A stretch of DNA of 64,000 nt from Saccharomyces paradoxus (GCF_002079055.1 NC_047489.1:186001-250000), one strand, 5' to 3'. Numbered from the stretch's first letter, positions 1 to 9,965 are shown. Notes: generated from the sequence alone by a model not told the origin. Translations and numbers: made by a program.

Positions 1-165
1 TATCTTGAGTGCAATGGCTATAAAGCGCCTAAAGCGCCTGAAAATCCTGACATACGTTTTCATCAAAAAAGAAGCAAACTTGCGCCTATCATGGTTGGTA
101 TGTAAACTACTGGAGTTCGTTTCTCCACTAAACACTCCGATTTGCAAGCCTCATGAGAAAATATC

Positions 166-2001
166 TCATGCGGTACAGCGTTGGTTACTTAAGCTGCTTA
201 AGCTGGATCGATGAGTCATTCTCAAATCAGAAGACTCGGACTGTGAATTGTAAGCACTTTCGCTAGCCTGTTGATGTAGCTCATTTTCGTTTTCATCGAT
301 TGGTGCTATCTTATAACTTTGATAAAGAGCCACCATACAAAACAGACTCAACGACCACCAACTGACCCAGGCAACGTCATTCTGCTGAGACCAAGACATA
401 ATGTAACCCCAGATCAACGGACCTATGAAACGAGCGGAGGCAGAAATACTAATAGTGGCGCCATTAATGACCGATCTACAACTCAAGGGGCTCGAATTAT
501 GAATTAATAACATAATTTGTGGAGACGTTAAGGCACCGCAGAATGTTTTTATTCCCGTGATTATGTATAAGTAGACGACAGTACACCAACTAGGAATCCG
601 TTCGCTTTGTAAAAAAACGACGTAAGGAACCATAATATACATGATAGGATACAACTTGACTAGAGTTCTGAAAATTGTCAAACAATCGAAATTACGATCA
701 ACGATGGGAAAAATGAAGATAACCACAAAACAACCAAAGATACCTGTTGTCGACAAAAGAGTACCGGTTTGTTCTGGCTCATAACCTATGCCGCCAGATA
801 TTTTCCACGGAAATTTTGAAGCCAGCCTCTTTGGATTTTCTGGATCTACGGCTAAATCATAAGCCAGAAACACAGGCAAAAATTCGTTATACACAATCAA
901 ATGTAAAGCCATAATAAAATTCACCGATATAGGGTAAAATACTTTTGTATGGAAAACGTGATGAAATATACTGCTTTCTTTACAACCGTCTGAAGCTGTG
1001 TCGATATCGCCATGCATGGCGTCTGTTGGTTCATGCAGAGAATAGGTCCTAATCAGACCTACAGACTGCCTTCTTGTTAAAATAGGATCAATAGACTGTA
1101 TACTTTCAGTATCATTGTCATTAGTAGTATTTACCAGGGGACTATTCTCATCCTCTTCATTAACTTGCCTTCCATTGTTGTTTACATTCTCATTACGATG
1201 AGGAGCGTTTTCCGAATCACCGTGGATGCACTTTTGCCAGGGTCTCCTTTTCGGCTGTATGCCAAATATATTCTTCTTAATAAAATCACCAACTTCTAAA
1301 CCGTAATCTTTCCTATTTTTAAAAAGAGGATGCGTTTCTTCCAAAAACAGGGTCGCATTTATTAAACCGAACATTAAAAATATGCACACCACCACGTTGG
1401 GCAGGGCATACGGATACGACTTAATTATTTTTTTGGCGAAGTGTGGAAACCATGATGGCACTTCATTCATCGTTCCATCTCTAAATACAAGAAATCCACC
1501 AATCATAGGCCCAACAACGGCACCAAATTGGAATAATAAAGGCATGGTACTGAAGGCTAAAGCCTGGTGTTTTCTTTCGGTGGCTATTTCACCGATGATG
1601 GTTCTAATAACGCCGACGTTACCATTTAGCAATCCCATTAAACTTCTTGCCACCAACGCTTGATAGAAATTGTGTGAAAATCCCAATATCAACAGCGATA
1701 CAGATGTTCCTATAAGCCCGCAAGTCAATGTTATTTTTCTGCCATGTATTTCAGAGAATCTGCCCCAATGGTACGCAGATATGACTTGACATAAGGCAAA
1801 TGATGAAGATAAGTAACCTGAATATTTGGACACTTGAGCGTCATTGGGAGCAATGTTGAAATCTCTAACCATGAAATAAACATACGGAAATAATGACGAA
1901 AATGCAATTGGTTCGCTGAACCTAACTAAAGACACAACCATCAGTTGGATCCAGGGGAAACCGTCCATTTGTTCCCTAAAACTAAGCTTTTGACGCGCCA
2001 T
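166..2001 (-). CDS. YCR023C: MFS transporter of unknown substrate (YCR023C ortholog)
   Basis: A 611-residue polytopic membrane protein of the major facilitator superfamily, the length I recall for S. cerevisiae YCR023C. The loop after the second membrane segment carries a family motif A variant, GRFSEIHGRK, at residues 80-89. Two hydrophobic halves are separated by a long hydrophilic loop (about residues 249-357) rich in Asn, Asp and Glu. The C-terminal tail is Ser-rich. The S. cerevisiae protein is reported at the vacuolar membrane; its substrate is unknown. The start ATG is the first in frame and sits just downstream of a CACGTG E-box at 2023-2028, which may lie in the 5' leader. SLM5 ends about 350 bp upstream in the same orientation. 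Family assignment is firm; function is not. Confidence 0.95.
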   Translation of the reverse strand: MARQKLSFREQMDGFPWIQLMVVSLVRFSEPIAFSSLFPYVYFMVRDFNIAPNDAQVSKYSGYLSSSFALCQVISAYHWGRFSEIHGRKITLTCGLIGTSVSLLILGFSHNFYQALVARSLMGLLNGNVGVIRTIIGEIATERKHQALAFSTMPLLFQFGAVVGPMIGGFLVFRDGTMNEVPSWFPHFAKKIIKSYPYALPNVVVCIFLMFGLINATLFLEETHPLFKNRKDYGLEVGDFIKKNIFGIQPKRRPWQKCIHGDSENAPHRNENVNNNGRQVNEEDENSPLVNTTNDNDTESIQSIDPILTRRQSVGLIRTYSLHEPTDAMHGDIDTASDGCKESSIFHHVFHTKVFYPISVNFIMALHLIVYNEFLPVFLAYDLAVDPENPKRLASKFPWKISGGIGYEPEQTGTLLSTTGIFGCFVVIFIFPIVDRNFDCLTIFRTLVKLYPIMYIMVPYVVFLQSERIPSWCTVVYLYIITGIKTFCGALTSPQIMLLIHNSSPLSCRSVINGATISISASARFIGPLIWGYIMSWSQQNDVAWVSWWSLSLFCMVALYQSYKIAPIDENENELHQQASESAYNSQSESSDLRMTHRSSLSSLSNQRCTA

Positions 2002-2352
2002 ATCTTTTTATATTCGTATGTTCACGTGCTTACCCCTTGTAGCTTCTTGGTTAACATTTTCTTTAACTGATCTAAATGCACACTCTGTAGATAAGGACCA
2101 TTATAGTATTCTCATAAAATAGTAGACTTTTTTCCTGTTTTGTTTTGGCCTTTTCGTATCCGAGATTTTCAATAACCGGAATGTGTCATAGTTAATTAAG
2201 ATGAGATCGGGCCGAAGCAGAATGAAGTCTAATAAAGAAAGATTCTACATTATTATATTTACAAGGATGGTCATAAATAAAGCCTACTTCTAAGGGAAGA
2301 CAAATACGGAACAATGAGTAAAAATATGGAAGGATGTAGGACAAGCGGAATA
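2002..2352. other. Intergenic: YCR023C promoter and SLM5 3' end
   Basis: This 351-bp AT-rich spacer holds the YCR023C promoter. The only element I recognise is CACGTG at 2023-2028 (Cbf1/Pho4 type), about 22 bp before the ATG. No gene is seen. Confidence 0.5.
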
Positions 2353-3831
2353 TTAAAAATCGATGGATCCTGCAGATGTTCTATAGAAGGGTATGGCATC
2401 CCTTATATTGTGGTTTCCGTATAAGTACGAGACAAATCTCTCAAACCCTAAACCAAATCCTCCGTGTGGCGCACTGCCTTCTTCTCTTAAAGAAATGTAC
2501 CAATCCAATTCCCCAGATTTATTCATCCCGCGTGCTTTCATCTCTTTGCACAACTTGTCATAGTTATCTTCCCTTAAACTTCCACCAATTATTTCACCCA
2601 TTCCCGGAACCAGCAGATCAAAGCATGCGACAGTATCGTCAGGAGTGGAGTTCTGTTTCATGTAAAATGCTTTGCAAATACGTGGATAGTCAGTAACGAA
2701 AACTGGAGATTTGAAATATTCGCCGGCTAAAAATTTTTCATGTTCAGTTTGCAAAGGTTGTCCCCATTTAGGTTCGTACTTGAAGTGTAAAATTTTATTG
2801 TGGCGTTTCTTGAGAATTTCAATGGCGTTGGTATATGTTATGCTGTGCCATTTCTCGTTCATTAGATTTTCCCATCGTGTTTTAATTTGTTGTGTCTCCT
2901 GATTTACTGATAAATCTGATGATGCGCTATCTTCTTGCGAAGAGACAAATTGCCTTGGCAAGAGTTCTTGTTGGTTATCTATACAAGCTTTAACTACGTG
3001 CTTCATTGTGGTTTCAACAAAGGATGTTAACTCGTCGATGCTATTAACAAAGCACATTTCTACTTCAAGCATCCAAAACTCCGAAAGGTGCCTTGGGGTG
3101 TCACTCTTTTCGGCTCTAAAGCAAGGAGAAAGAGTCCAACATCTTGATAACGATAAAGCCAAAATTTCCAGATGCAACTGAGTGGACACGGTCAAATAAG
3201 TCGGCTTCCCAAAGTACGAAGATGCGGTGGACGACATATTAGTGGAAACTTGAAACAACTCACCGGCCCCTTCACAATCGTTTGAAGTTAATATTGGTGG
3301 TGAAACCTTGGTGAAGTGGTTTTTTTGGAAATATAGCATAAACTGTAACTCTATAAATGATCTTAACCGTAGAATTGCACTTAGGTAAGCGGTTCTGTAT
3401 TTTAGTGTAGGTAAGGACCTCAAGTAACGTAACGTTTGAAACTTTTTCTGTAATGGATAGCTTTCTGAAACGGGGCCTACAATTTTAATTGACTCAACAG
3501 GGTTTTTGATTTGCAATTCAAAAGGCTGTTTTCTGTTAGGGGTATTTTGCCAAGTAGCATTAGAAATAGATAAAGTTTGACCTGTTTTCAAATTCTTTAA
3601 AAACTGTACTTCATCATTATTTGTCAGCGGAACTGCTATTCTTAACGGGTTTACGGAAGTCCCATCCTGCAAGTCCAAAAACGCTATACGTTTTAATAGC
3701 CTTATAGATTTGATCCATCCATTAATTGAAATGTTTTCATGGCTGGTACGATGTACATGCTCGTACAATGATTTAACCGTCAGTGAAGAATAAAATCTAG
3801 CACCTTTAAGGGAGGAGCAAGCACGAAACAT
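2353..3831 (-). CDS. SLM5: Mitochondrial asparaginyl-tRNA synthetase
   Basis: A 492-residue class II aminoacyl-tRNA synthetase that charges mitochondrial tRNA-Asn. The N-terminus (MFRACSSLKGARFYSSL) is basic and Ser-rich with no acidic residue, as expected for a mitochondrial presequence. An OB-fold anticodon domain follows (about residues 35-130, with ISINGWIKSIRLLKRIAFLDLQ inside it). Motif 2 (FRAEKSDTPRHLSEFWMLE) lies near residue 237 and motif 3 (GFGLGFERFVSYLYG) near residue 459. An in-frame ATG exists at 4008, which would add 59 residues including a hydrophobic stretch. I chose 3831 because it gives the family length and a proper presequence right at the start. Confidence 0.95.
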   Translation of the reverse strand: MFRACSSLKGARFYSSLTVKSLYEHVHRTSHENISINGWIKSIRLLKRIAFLDLQDGTSVNPLRIAVPLTNNDEVQFLKNLKTGQTLSISNATWQNTPNRKQPFELQIKNPVESIKIVGPVSESYPLQKKFQTLRYLRSLPTLKYRTAYLSAILRLRSFIELQFMLYFQKNHFTKVSPPILTSNDCEGAGELFQVSTNMSSTASSYFGKPTYLTVSTQLHLEILALSLSRCWTLSPCFRAEKSDTPRHLSEFWMLEVEMCFVNSIDELTSFVETTMKHVVKACIDNQQELLPRQFVSSQEDSASSDLSVNQETQQIKTRWENLMNEKWHSITYTNAIEILKKRHNKILHFKYEPKWGQPLQTEHEKFLAGEYFKSPVFVTDYPRICKAFYMKQNSTPDDTVACFDLLVPGMGEIIGGSLREDNYDKLCKEMKARGMNKSGELDWYISLREEGSAPHGGFGLGFERFVSYLYGNHNIRDAIPFYRTSAGSIDF

Positions 3832-4566
3832 TACTTGTTTGGCTTTGGTGTACTCTACCTTTCTATATAAAAGTATGCAATAACTCGAGCTTTGTTTAAG
3901 TTGAGTTACGTATTCTTTTTTTCCTGCAGGGATATGAAAAGAGAAAAAAGCAAGACAAAAAAAGTAGATCATAATTGTAAGATCGTGCACGCGCATATAC
4001 TCAACCATCTATTATCTTTAAGGATTGATTGTATTTTATTTTTCATTTTATTTATTATTTAGATTTTCTAAAAATAAAAAAAAAATCATACACTATCTTG
4101 ATTACGCTACTATGTAGTTTTTCTTTCTAAAAACGAAACCATGAAAAAACTCAATTTTACACACACATGAGTTATCACAAAGAATCATCAGCCAGACTTG
4201 ACAATCACACACATTGCTAAGAATGGAAAAAATCATAATAATAGCGATAAAAGGAAAAAAGCGGACAATTTGGGCTTAGGGGAACTATCTAAATACGAAA
4301 CACACTCGTATTAGTTCAAATATCATAACAATAAAAACAAAAAAACACAATTCAACTTGAGCACGCACATCAAGTACTAACAACGTTCATTTTTACATAA
4401 AGCGAACGGACGAAACAAATAAAAGAAAGGCATAGTGAGGGATAAAAGGTAGAAAGAATTCAAAAAAAGGGTATCGCACACACACATAGTAGTCTAATTC
4501 ACGTTATAGAATGGATATAAACAAAGATGAAGAGGGCAGGGAATACAATGACTTGCTCTGTCCTTT
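3832..4566. other. Intergenic: SLM5 promoter and PMP1 3' region
   Basis: This 735-bp A-rich spacer lies between the PMP1 stop and SLM5. Much of it is probably the long 3' UTR of PMP1. A short frame opening at 4487 on the minus strand closes after about 36 codons. I see no convincing gene. Confidence 0.5.
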
Positions 4567-4689
4567 TTAGAATCTTTGCAATCCTCTTTGTCTAGCTTGC
4601 CATTTTCTGTAGATAATAGTAGAAATAATGGCAATACAAGCCAAACCGACCAAAATGAAAACTAAAATAACACCACCTGGTAAAGTCAT
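4567..4689 (-). CDS. PMP1: Pma1-associated proteolipid, 40 aa
   Basis: A 40-residue single-pass membrane proteolipid, MTLPGGVILVFILVGLACIA followed by IISTIIYRKWQARQRGLQRF. In S. cerevisiae it binds the plasma-membrane H+-ATPase Pma1 and stimulates it. One membrane helix spans about residues 6-27, followed by a strongly basic cytoplasmic tail known in Pmp1 to contact phosphatidylserine. It is too short for most gene finders but matches the family in length and sequence as I recall it. It has an exceptionally long upstream region (about 1 kb to NPP1) with two Rap1-type sites at 5269-5311, fitting strong expression. Confidence 0.95.
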   Translation of the reverse strand: MTLPGGVILVFILVGLACIAIISTIIYRKWQARQRGLQRF

Positions 4690-5268
4690 TTATGATAGAT
4701 TAAAAGTGCTGAGATGGGAAGGGAAGAAACAAACAAAGGATATGTAGGAACAAAAATTTGCTTGAGTGACTAATTTGAAGTCGAGAAAAAAAAAAAGAGA
4801 TGAAAAAGGTAAACTTATTTCGCTCTTCCTTCAAAGTGTGTAGTGTCTTCCTTTAAATACTATTAAAAGGGGAAAAGATTAAGTAGAAAAAGGGTAGTAG
4901 TGAAAAACTCTAAAAGAAGATAAGACGCTATAAGAGAAAAAAGGGAAGTTAAAATTATAAAAGAAACAATTAATTGCTTTCAAAGCCTTATATACTGGGC
5001 AAGCATGGAAGGCTAAATTTGAAAAAAAACATAGGAAATTATTATCGGAAAAATTGTAATCATCTGGTATTACGCAGTGAGAAGTCCATATTGACATCTT
5101 TCTGCTTTCTGCCTTCTGTTTGTTTTTTTTTTCTCATAATTGTTTTGATTTTACTCTGTTGGAAATGAGAAAATTGTTTTGATTTTACCCGATCGCGACC
5201 TATTCCCGGCTTTCCTAATAAAGGAATTCTTGTTCAATGCAAGGACGCCATAGAAACAGCCGTGGTAG

Positions 5269-5281
5269 GGTGCATGGGTGC
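5269..5281 (-). promoter_or_regulatory. Rap1-type binding site 1 (PMP1 upstream)
   Basis: On the minus strand this reads GCACCCATGCACC, which fits the Rap1 consensus RMACCCANNCAYY. It lies about 580 bp upstream of PMP1 and points toward it, 30 bp from a second copy. Binding is inferred from sequence only. Confidence 0.6.
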
Positions 5282-5298
5282 GGTAATTTAACGATTAT

Positions 5299-5311
5299 GA
5301 TGCATGGGTGT
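5299..5311 (-). promoter_or_regulatory. Rap1-type binding site 2 (PMP1 upstream)
   Basis: On the minus strand this reads ACACCCATGCATC, a full match to the Rap1 consensus RMACCCANNCAYY, in the same orientation as the site at 5269-5281. Tandem Rap1 sites are typical of strongly expressed yeast genes. Confidence 0.6.
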
Positions 5312-5708
5312 ACTGGGATTTTAGGGGAAGTGCGCGGATACGGGACCGGCCACCCGGATTGAGGTTGGCATGTTGCCTCTTTGCGCAATTTTATTACTGC
5401 AACGTTTCTCCTTCGAGTAACGGACAACAGATGGAAAATGCTCGATGTCTAAATGACGACATGAACCCCCTCGTTTAGGAAAGAGCGTACGCGCCCAGTT
5501 TCAGCTTGTTTCTTTTTATTGTGTAATTAGTTTTCTTACTTAGTATATCTTATTGACCCCACTGTCATCGGATGTGAAAAAGTGGTCCATTTTTGAATTA
5601 AGTTAAAGGATATACTAAATCTAAATAAATGTCTCTCTCGGTGTGCATATGTTTTCTTGCGCGGGACCTATGTGAATGCGTCTTTTATTTCACAATGCGG
5701 TTGTCCGC

Positions 5709-7928
5709 TTAGGTATCAGAATCGACCAAATCATCGATGCTGTCAATTATGTCGTCAATGAGTTCCTTTGCATCATTGATTATGTCTTGAAGCCAATCCC
5801 CCGCAGCGTTAGTAGTAGCGCTAACTTGTGTGCTGCTTCTTTTTGACGAAGGTGATATTTCATCTGGTGAGATCCTAGTTGCTGATGATATTGAAGTTGT
5901 TATCGGTAGTTTTGTCGTTGACGACGAAGTCGATACGGCGGCTATTTCGTCAGTGCTCTCATCGTCACTGTCACCATTGTCATTATCGTCATCATTTTGT
6001 TCTGTCTCTTCAGGGTACCCGCCCCAAATAATATTATAGGTACTGATTTCGCCGAACCTACTTATTAAATAATCGAAGTCATCTTCAATCTGTACTTCAT
6101 CGCTGCTCTGGGGTTCGCGGAGTTGGTTCATAAGTACTCCAGCGCCGTCATTGGCGTTTCTATCCTTTTCTGCAACACCGCATATATCACACAATAGATT
6201 GTAAAATTCTGTATTTTGGAACGGCTCAATGTATCCTTGTGGGAAATATGGCCCCATACCGATAAATACTGACCTCATATCGATCGCATTATTATCGTAC
6301 CCATGTGATCCAATCGTGAAGACTTTTTCTTCGTTTTTGTCTTTATGGTCACCTTTTTCCGTTCTCTTTAATTGTTCTTTCTTCATTACCGCATATCCGG
6401 GTTCGGGCACGATCCAGATTGAGGCCATGTGATGATTTCCTCTATCATTGAAGTTCCACTCTTCAGGAAAATTCCCATTGACGTAAACCGTATACCTGTC
6501 TTCATCTATTGACGTCTTTAAATTGTGGTAAACCTCATTAATCTTTCCGGAATCTTTTAACGATATGGCCATCATCGGACCTTCCAAATATGCGTGCGAT
6601 ATATAATCCTTCCTCAACTTCTCGTCCAGTAAATCTTCCCAGACGATTACATTTGAGGGAACTGCGATATTGCTCATACCATGATCACTAACAATGACCA
6701 AATTAGTAAAGTCTGTTAAATTTCTTTCTTGCAATGATTCTACCAGTTGCTGCAGGAATGTATCAACTTCCCCTAATGTTTCAGTGAATTCTTTATAATA
6801 ATATTCCGACTCTGCGGGATATCCATGCTTATGTCCAAACGCATCTACGTTTGGTACATAACCGAGAATTAATTGTGGCCTTTCGTTCAGTGTGCTCATA
6901 TCCACATATTCAATAATCTTGGATAATTTCTGCGAAAGTGGCTCTTTAGCATCAAATTCATCAAAGTAAAAAGGAGTTCTCTCTTCCGCGATAGGCTCTT
7001 TATGTTCAGGTTGTAATTTCTCTTCATTGTATTTGGTATAATTCACATCACTACCCGGCCACATGTGTGTAGCGGCTTTGAATGGCATATCGCCGTCAAA
7101 CGCAGACTGGACAGTTTGCCAAATCGGTTCTGTAATATTATTGTTCCATATTCGAGGGTCCACTACACCTGGATGGAATTCTTCACTTAAATCAGGATCC
7201 CAAAATACGTTAGAAACTATACCATGGCGTATTGGGTATTGTCCAGTAACCAATGTCCAATGGTTGGGAAAGGTCTCCGTAGGAAAGCTTGGTATCATAA
7301 ACGGTGTAGACGTGATATTCATACCCCCATTATATTTCAATTCATATAAGTCATGCAAGAATGGTGTATTCCTCTTGGATATAAGTGAAGGATGGAAACC
7401 GTCTAGTGAAATTACTATTGTTAGGGGGAAAAATTCATGTGTACCATTAAAATACTTCACATAAGGGTCGAAGTTGGGATTACCAAAGTGTGATAGTACT
7501 CTTTCAGAATGATGGGGTCTTGTTATGTTTATCAGCAGAATTAAAAAAACAGCAAACACCAGTGAACCAAGCAATATACGAAATATTATTTTAAAAGGCA
7601 CTTTGGAATGAAATCCTGTTCCTAAAGAAAGATCATTCTCATCACCAAATTCGCTATCGATAGGTTGACCATTCGCGTCTAATTCGTATAGTGGTATACC
7701 CCTTCTAAAATTAGGACCACCCCTATTATCTTTTGTATCGCCAATTATTATGGGATTGTTTGTCCACTTCAATCTATTCTTATAAAACCAATATTTCATC
7801 CTCGTCCAGGCGGATCGCAATCCTGATCTCAGAGCATTTTCATCCGTTATATAATCATCACGAAATGGATCTTCATTAAAATCATTCAGCTCGTTATCGA
7901 GAGACTCTAAATCATTCTGAAGCTCCAT
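5709..7928 (-). CDS. NPP1: Nucleotide pyrophosphatase/phosphodiesterase
   Basis: A 739-residue type II membrane ectoenzyme of the ENPP/alkaline phosphatase superfamily, which hydrolyses nucleotide phosphodiester and pyrophosphate bonds. In S. cerevisiae Npp1 acts in phosphate scavenging. The cytoplasmic N-terminus (1-113) precedes one membrane segment (about 114-135). Metal and catalytic residues are visible: Asp176 in ISLDGFHP, the nucleophile Thr219 in PTETFPNHW, and later VSDHGM and GSHGYDN motifs. The C-terminal 100 residues are a low-complexity Asp/Ser/Thr-rich stretch, likely O-glycosylated. The ATG at 7928 is first in frame. An ARS-like spacer lies upstream. Confidence 0.95.
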   Translation of the reverse strand: MELQNDLESLDNELNDFNEDPFRDDYITDENALRSGLRSAWTRMKYWFYKNRLKWTNNPIIIGDTKDNRGGPNFRRGIPLYELDANGQPIDSEFGDENDLSLGTGFHSKVPFKIIFRILLGSLVFAVFLILLINITRPHHSERVLSHFGNPNFDPYVKYFNGTHEFFPLTIVISLDGFHPSLISKRNTPFLHDLYELKYNGGMNITSTPFMIPSFPTETFPNHWTLVTGQYPIRHGIVSNVFWDPDLSEEFHPGVVDPRIWNNNITEPIWQTVQSAFDGDMPFKAATHMWPGSDVNYTKYNEEKLQPEHKEPIAEERTPFYFDEFDAKEPLSQKLSKIIEYVDMSTLNERPQLILGYVPNVDAFGHKHGYPAESEYYYKEFTETLGEVDTFLQQLVESLQERNLTDFTNLVIVSDHGMSNIAVPSNVIVWEDLLDEKLRKDYISHAYLEGPMMAISLKDSGKINEVYHNLKTSIDEDRYTVYVNGNFPEEWNFNDRGNHHMASIWIVPEPGYAVMKKEQLKRTEKGDHKDKNEEKVFTIGSHGYDNNAIDMRSVFIGMGPYFPQGYIEPFQNTEFYNLLCDICGVAEKDRNANDGAGVLMNQLREPQSSDEVQIEDDFDYLISRFGEISTYNIIWGGYPEETEQNDDDNDNGDSDDESTDEIAAVSTSSSTTKLPITTSISSATRISPDEISPSSKRSSTQVSATTNAAGDWLQDIINDAKELIDDIIDSIDDLVDSDT

Positions 7929-8953
7929 CTCTAGAGACTGTTATGCTATATCTCTTTTGAATATATTTGATTACTTCACCTCACTTATTTTTTTATTAGG
8001 CTGTTTATATATTGCATCTATGTTTTTTATAACTTCTTGCCTTTTCTTTTTTTCCACTTTAGCACAGTGCGCAAAATCTTCTGTCTCGTTATAGGACTTT
8101 ATAAGATTAGATATTCAAAATCAAAAAGAGAAAATATCATATTATGTCGACAATTGGCCCGGGTGCTTATGGCCAATGTGGTCCGAAATAATTGCTACTT
8201 AATAAATCTTAGTTTCATGGTGATATTTTATTGTATTATTTATGTTATGTATTTGCAATCGTACTTCTTGGAGCTAAAATTAAACACTTGGGTACTACCA
8301 GGCAAGAACGCGGGCAAATAGTATTCGTAAACGTAAATAATTCTTTAGAGCAGAGCTATAGAACAACATTAGGAAATTTATTTGTGCTTGTCGTACCGCT
8401 CTGATATTAAGTATTTACAATCCCGGTGCTGCCCTAAAATATTACAATGTGCTAATATGGTAAACAGTGTGATCAAAGGTTATCTCCTATAGAAAAAAAT
8501 GTTTAAAGTATAAGTTAGTGCGTTTAACTGGGTGTCTAATCTGGGTTTACCAAAGAAGTCAATTGTCGATAATCTTCAAAGGCGGAGTTATTTTATGTCT
8601 TTAACAGCAACAGCAAATTTTTGAAGAAATGCAATAGAATATATTTTCTTGAGGCGAGACATTACTTAACGCACGCAGAACCACAATCTAAATGTAAATT
8701 GTATTAATAACATTCAGGGTTTGCTACTGTATCTTGAAAACTGCACCAGCGATAACCCGGTAATTGAAACATTCTAGTTTGTTAAACGAAGCATTGAACT
8801 CTTTGATACGTTCTATCAATATCCAACCTTTTACTATGAGCGCAGCAGCCCGTAACAGGTATGAGAAATATGCGATATTAATATTATACAAATTGTACTG
8901 ACCGCTTTTCCCTACTAATAAATCCAATGATGTCCTGGGGACGCCCGGATTAT
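7929..8953. other. Intergenic: likely replication origin (ARS310 position)
   Basis: A 1-kb spacer between the NPP1 start and the RHB1 stop. S. cerevisiae ARS310 lies in this interval as I recall. A perfect 11-bp ARS consensus is present on the minus strand at 8328-8338. The frames of up to 94 codons here look random. Confidence 0.5.
8328..8338 (-). other. ARS consensus sequence (candidate origin)
   Basis: The minus strand reads ATTTACGTTTA, a full match to the yeast ARS consensus WTTTAYRTTTW. It sits in the spacer orthologous to ARS310. A single consensus match is common by chance in AT-rich DNA, so the conserved position carries much of the weight. Confidence 0.5.
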
Positions 8954-9583
8954 TCACATTATAAAACATTTATTATTGTTATCAGCGTCAAGGCCCAGAG
9001 TTCCTTCGACACGTTCCATTTGTCTCAAAAGAAGCATGAAAGTTTCTTCAACATTATAGTCTAGCTCGGCACTACATTCTATAAACACTGCCTGGTTCCT
9101 CTTATCTTGACTTCCAATTGTCGAAGCTAGTTTCTCCCCCTCCGCTTTTGTGACACACCTCTTTTCACCTTTTGCACTTCTTCCCAAATCAGCTTTGGTA
9201 CCTACGAGTATTACCGGGAGGTTGTCCTTACCCAGAAGTTCTACCAGTTTATCCCAGAGGATAGGAATGAGATCAAAGCTAGCGCGATTTACTATACTAT
9301 AGCATAGTATTATCCCTTGTACACCCATCAAAGATTTCATGTTTAATAGGGAAACTTCATCTTGACCTGCAGTATCGAGAATCTCCAGTGTACAGTCATG
9401 ACTCCTGTAAGGAATTATCCTGGTGAATTCATTTTCAATAGTAGGATAATAGGACTCAACGAAACGCGATTCAACGAAGCGAACAGTTAAAGTAGTTTTG
9501 CCGACATTTCTGGCTCCTATTAGGGCAATCTTCCTCTGGAAATTATGTGTGGAGTTCGAAGAAGAAATAGTGGTGTATTCCAT
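8954..9583 (-). CDS. RHB1: Rheb family small GTPase
   Basis: A 209-residue Ras-superfamily GTPase. In S. cerevisiae Rhb1 affects arginine and lysine uptake and canavanine sensitivity. The G1 box is GARNVGKT (residues 23-30), with Arg at the position where Ras has Gly12, as usual in Rheb. The G3 box is DTAGQ (70-74), the G4-type box GTKADL (128-133) and the G5-type box ECSAEL (169-174). The protein ends in CFIM, a CaaX box for farnesylation. The frame is open upstream by 44 codons but has no ATG there, and the start at 9583 gives the family length. Its promoter is shared with the tRNA-Gln flank. Confidence 0.95.
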   Translation of the reverse strand: MEYTTISSSNSTHNFQRKIALIGARNVGKTTLTVRFVESRFVESYYPTIENEFTRIIPYRSHDCTLEILDTAGQDEVSLLNMKSLMGVQGIILCYSIVNRASFDLIPILWDKLVELLGKDNLPVILVGTKADLGRSAKGEKRCVTKAEGEKLASTIGSQDKRNQAVFIECSAELDYNVEETFMLLLRQMERVEGTLGLDADNNNKCFIM

Positions 9584-9893
9584 TATGTCAAAGCTGATAT
9601 CTTTTCTTGCCGTACCCCAACAAAACTGCTTTTGTAGAGAGATGTTTCGAACCAGCCAAAAAAGAATGAATATGAAAATATCAATATGAGTTAGTAAAAA
9701 TGGAGACAGATCCAACGTCCTGGTTAGAAATGTAACTAATAATGACTCGTGCTACTATGTTGTTGTAAAAACTCATTAAATTGTACTCAACAGTAGTGTC
9801 TTGTTAATGCTTTTTTGATGAGACCACTACCAGTCATTTTTCTATACCTGAGGACAGTGTAAAAAATCAAAGTTAATAAAAATTTCATAAAAA

Positions 9894-9965
9894 AGGTCCT
9901 ACCCGGATTCGAACCGGGGTTGTCCGGATCAAAACCGAAAGTGATAACCACTACACTATAGGACC
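9894..9965 (-). tRNA. tQ(UUG): tRNA-Gln (UUG)
   Basis: A 72-nt tRNA gene without intron. The acceptor arms GGUCCUA and UAGGACC pair, the T arm reads GGUUCGAAUCC in its conserved loop, and the anticodon loop UUUUGAU places UUG at 34-36. A T-rich run, the Pol III terminator, follows on the minus strand immediately after the 3' end. CCA is not encoded, as in eukaryotes. It matches the S. cerevisiae tQ(UUG)C position. Confidence 0.97.

Larger units (their letters stand above)
4690..5708. other. Intergenic: long PMP1 upstream region
   Basis: About 1 kb separates the PMP1 start from the NPP1 stop. It contains two Rap1-type sites, a TTACCCG Reb1-type core near 5181 in an AT-rich setting, and an unusually GC-rich block at about 5200-5480. 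A 70-codon minus-strand frame at 5215-5427 overlaps these sites and looks like the dubious YCR025C-type ORF rather than a gene. Confidence 0.5.

Noticed and set aside
1-165. Short plus-strand frame at the left edge
   Set aside because: It overlaps the YCR023C 3' end and has no recognisable features.
4380-4487. Short minus-strand frame starting MCVC near PMP1, where S. cerevisiae has the putative YCR024C-B
   Set aside because: The frame from the ATG at 4487 closes after about 36 codons, and the alternative frame also has a stop, so a conserved protein is unlikely.
5215-5427. 70-codon minus-strand frame upstream of PMP1
   Set aside because: It covers the Rap1 sites and GC-rich promoter block, starts ambiguously, and corresponds in place to a dubious S. 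cerevisiae ORF.
8724-8969. 81-codon minus-strand frame overlapping the RHB1 3' end
   Set aside because: It overlaps the RHB1 stop, has no recognisable motif, and lies in the likely origin spacer.
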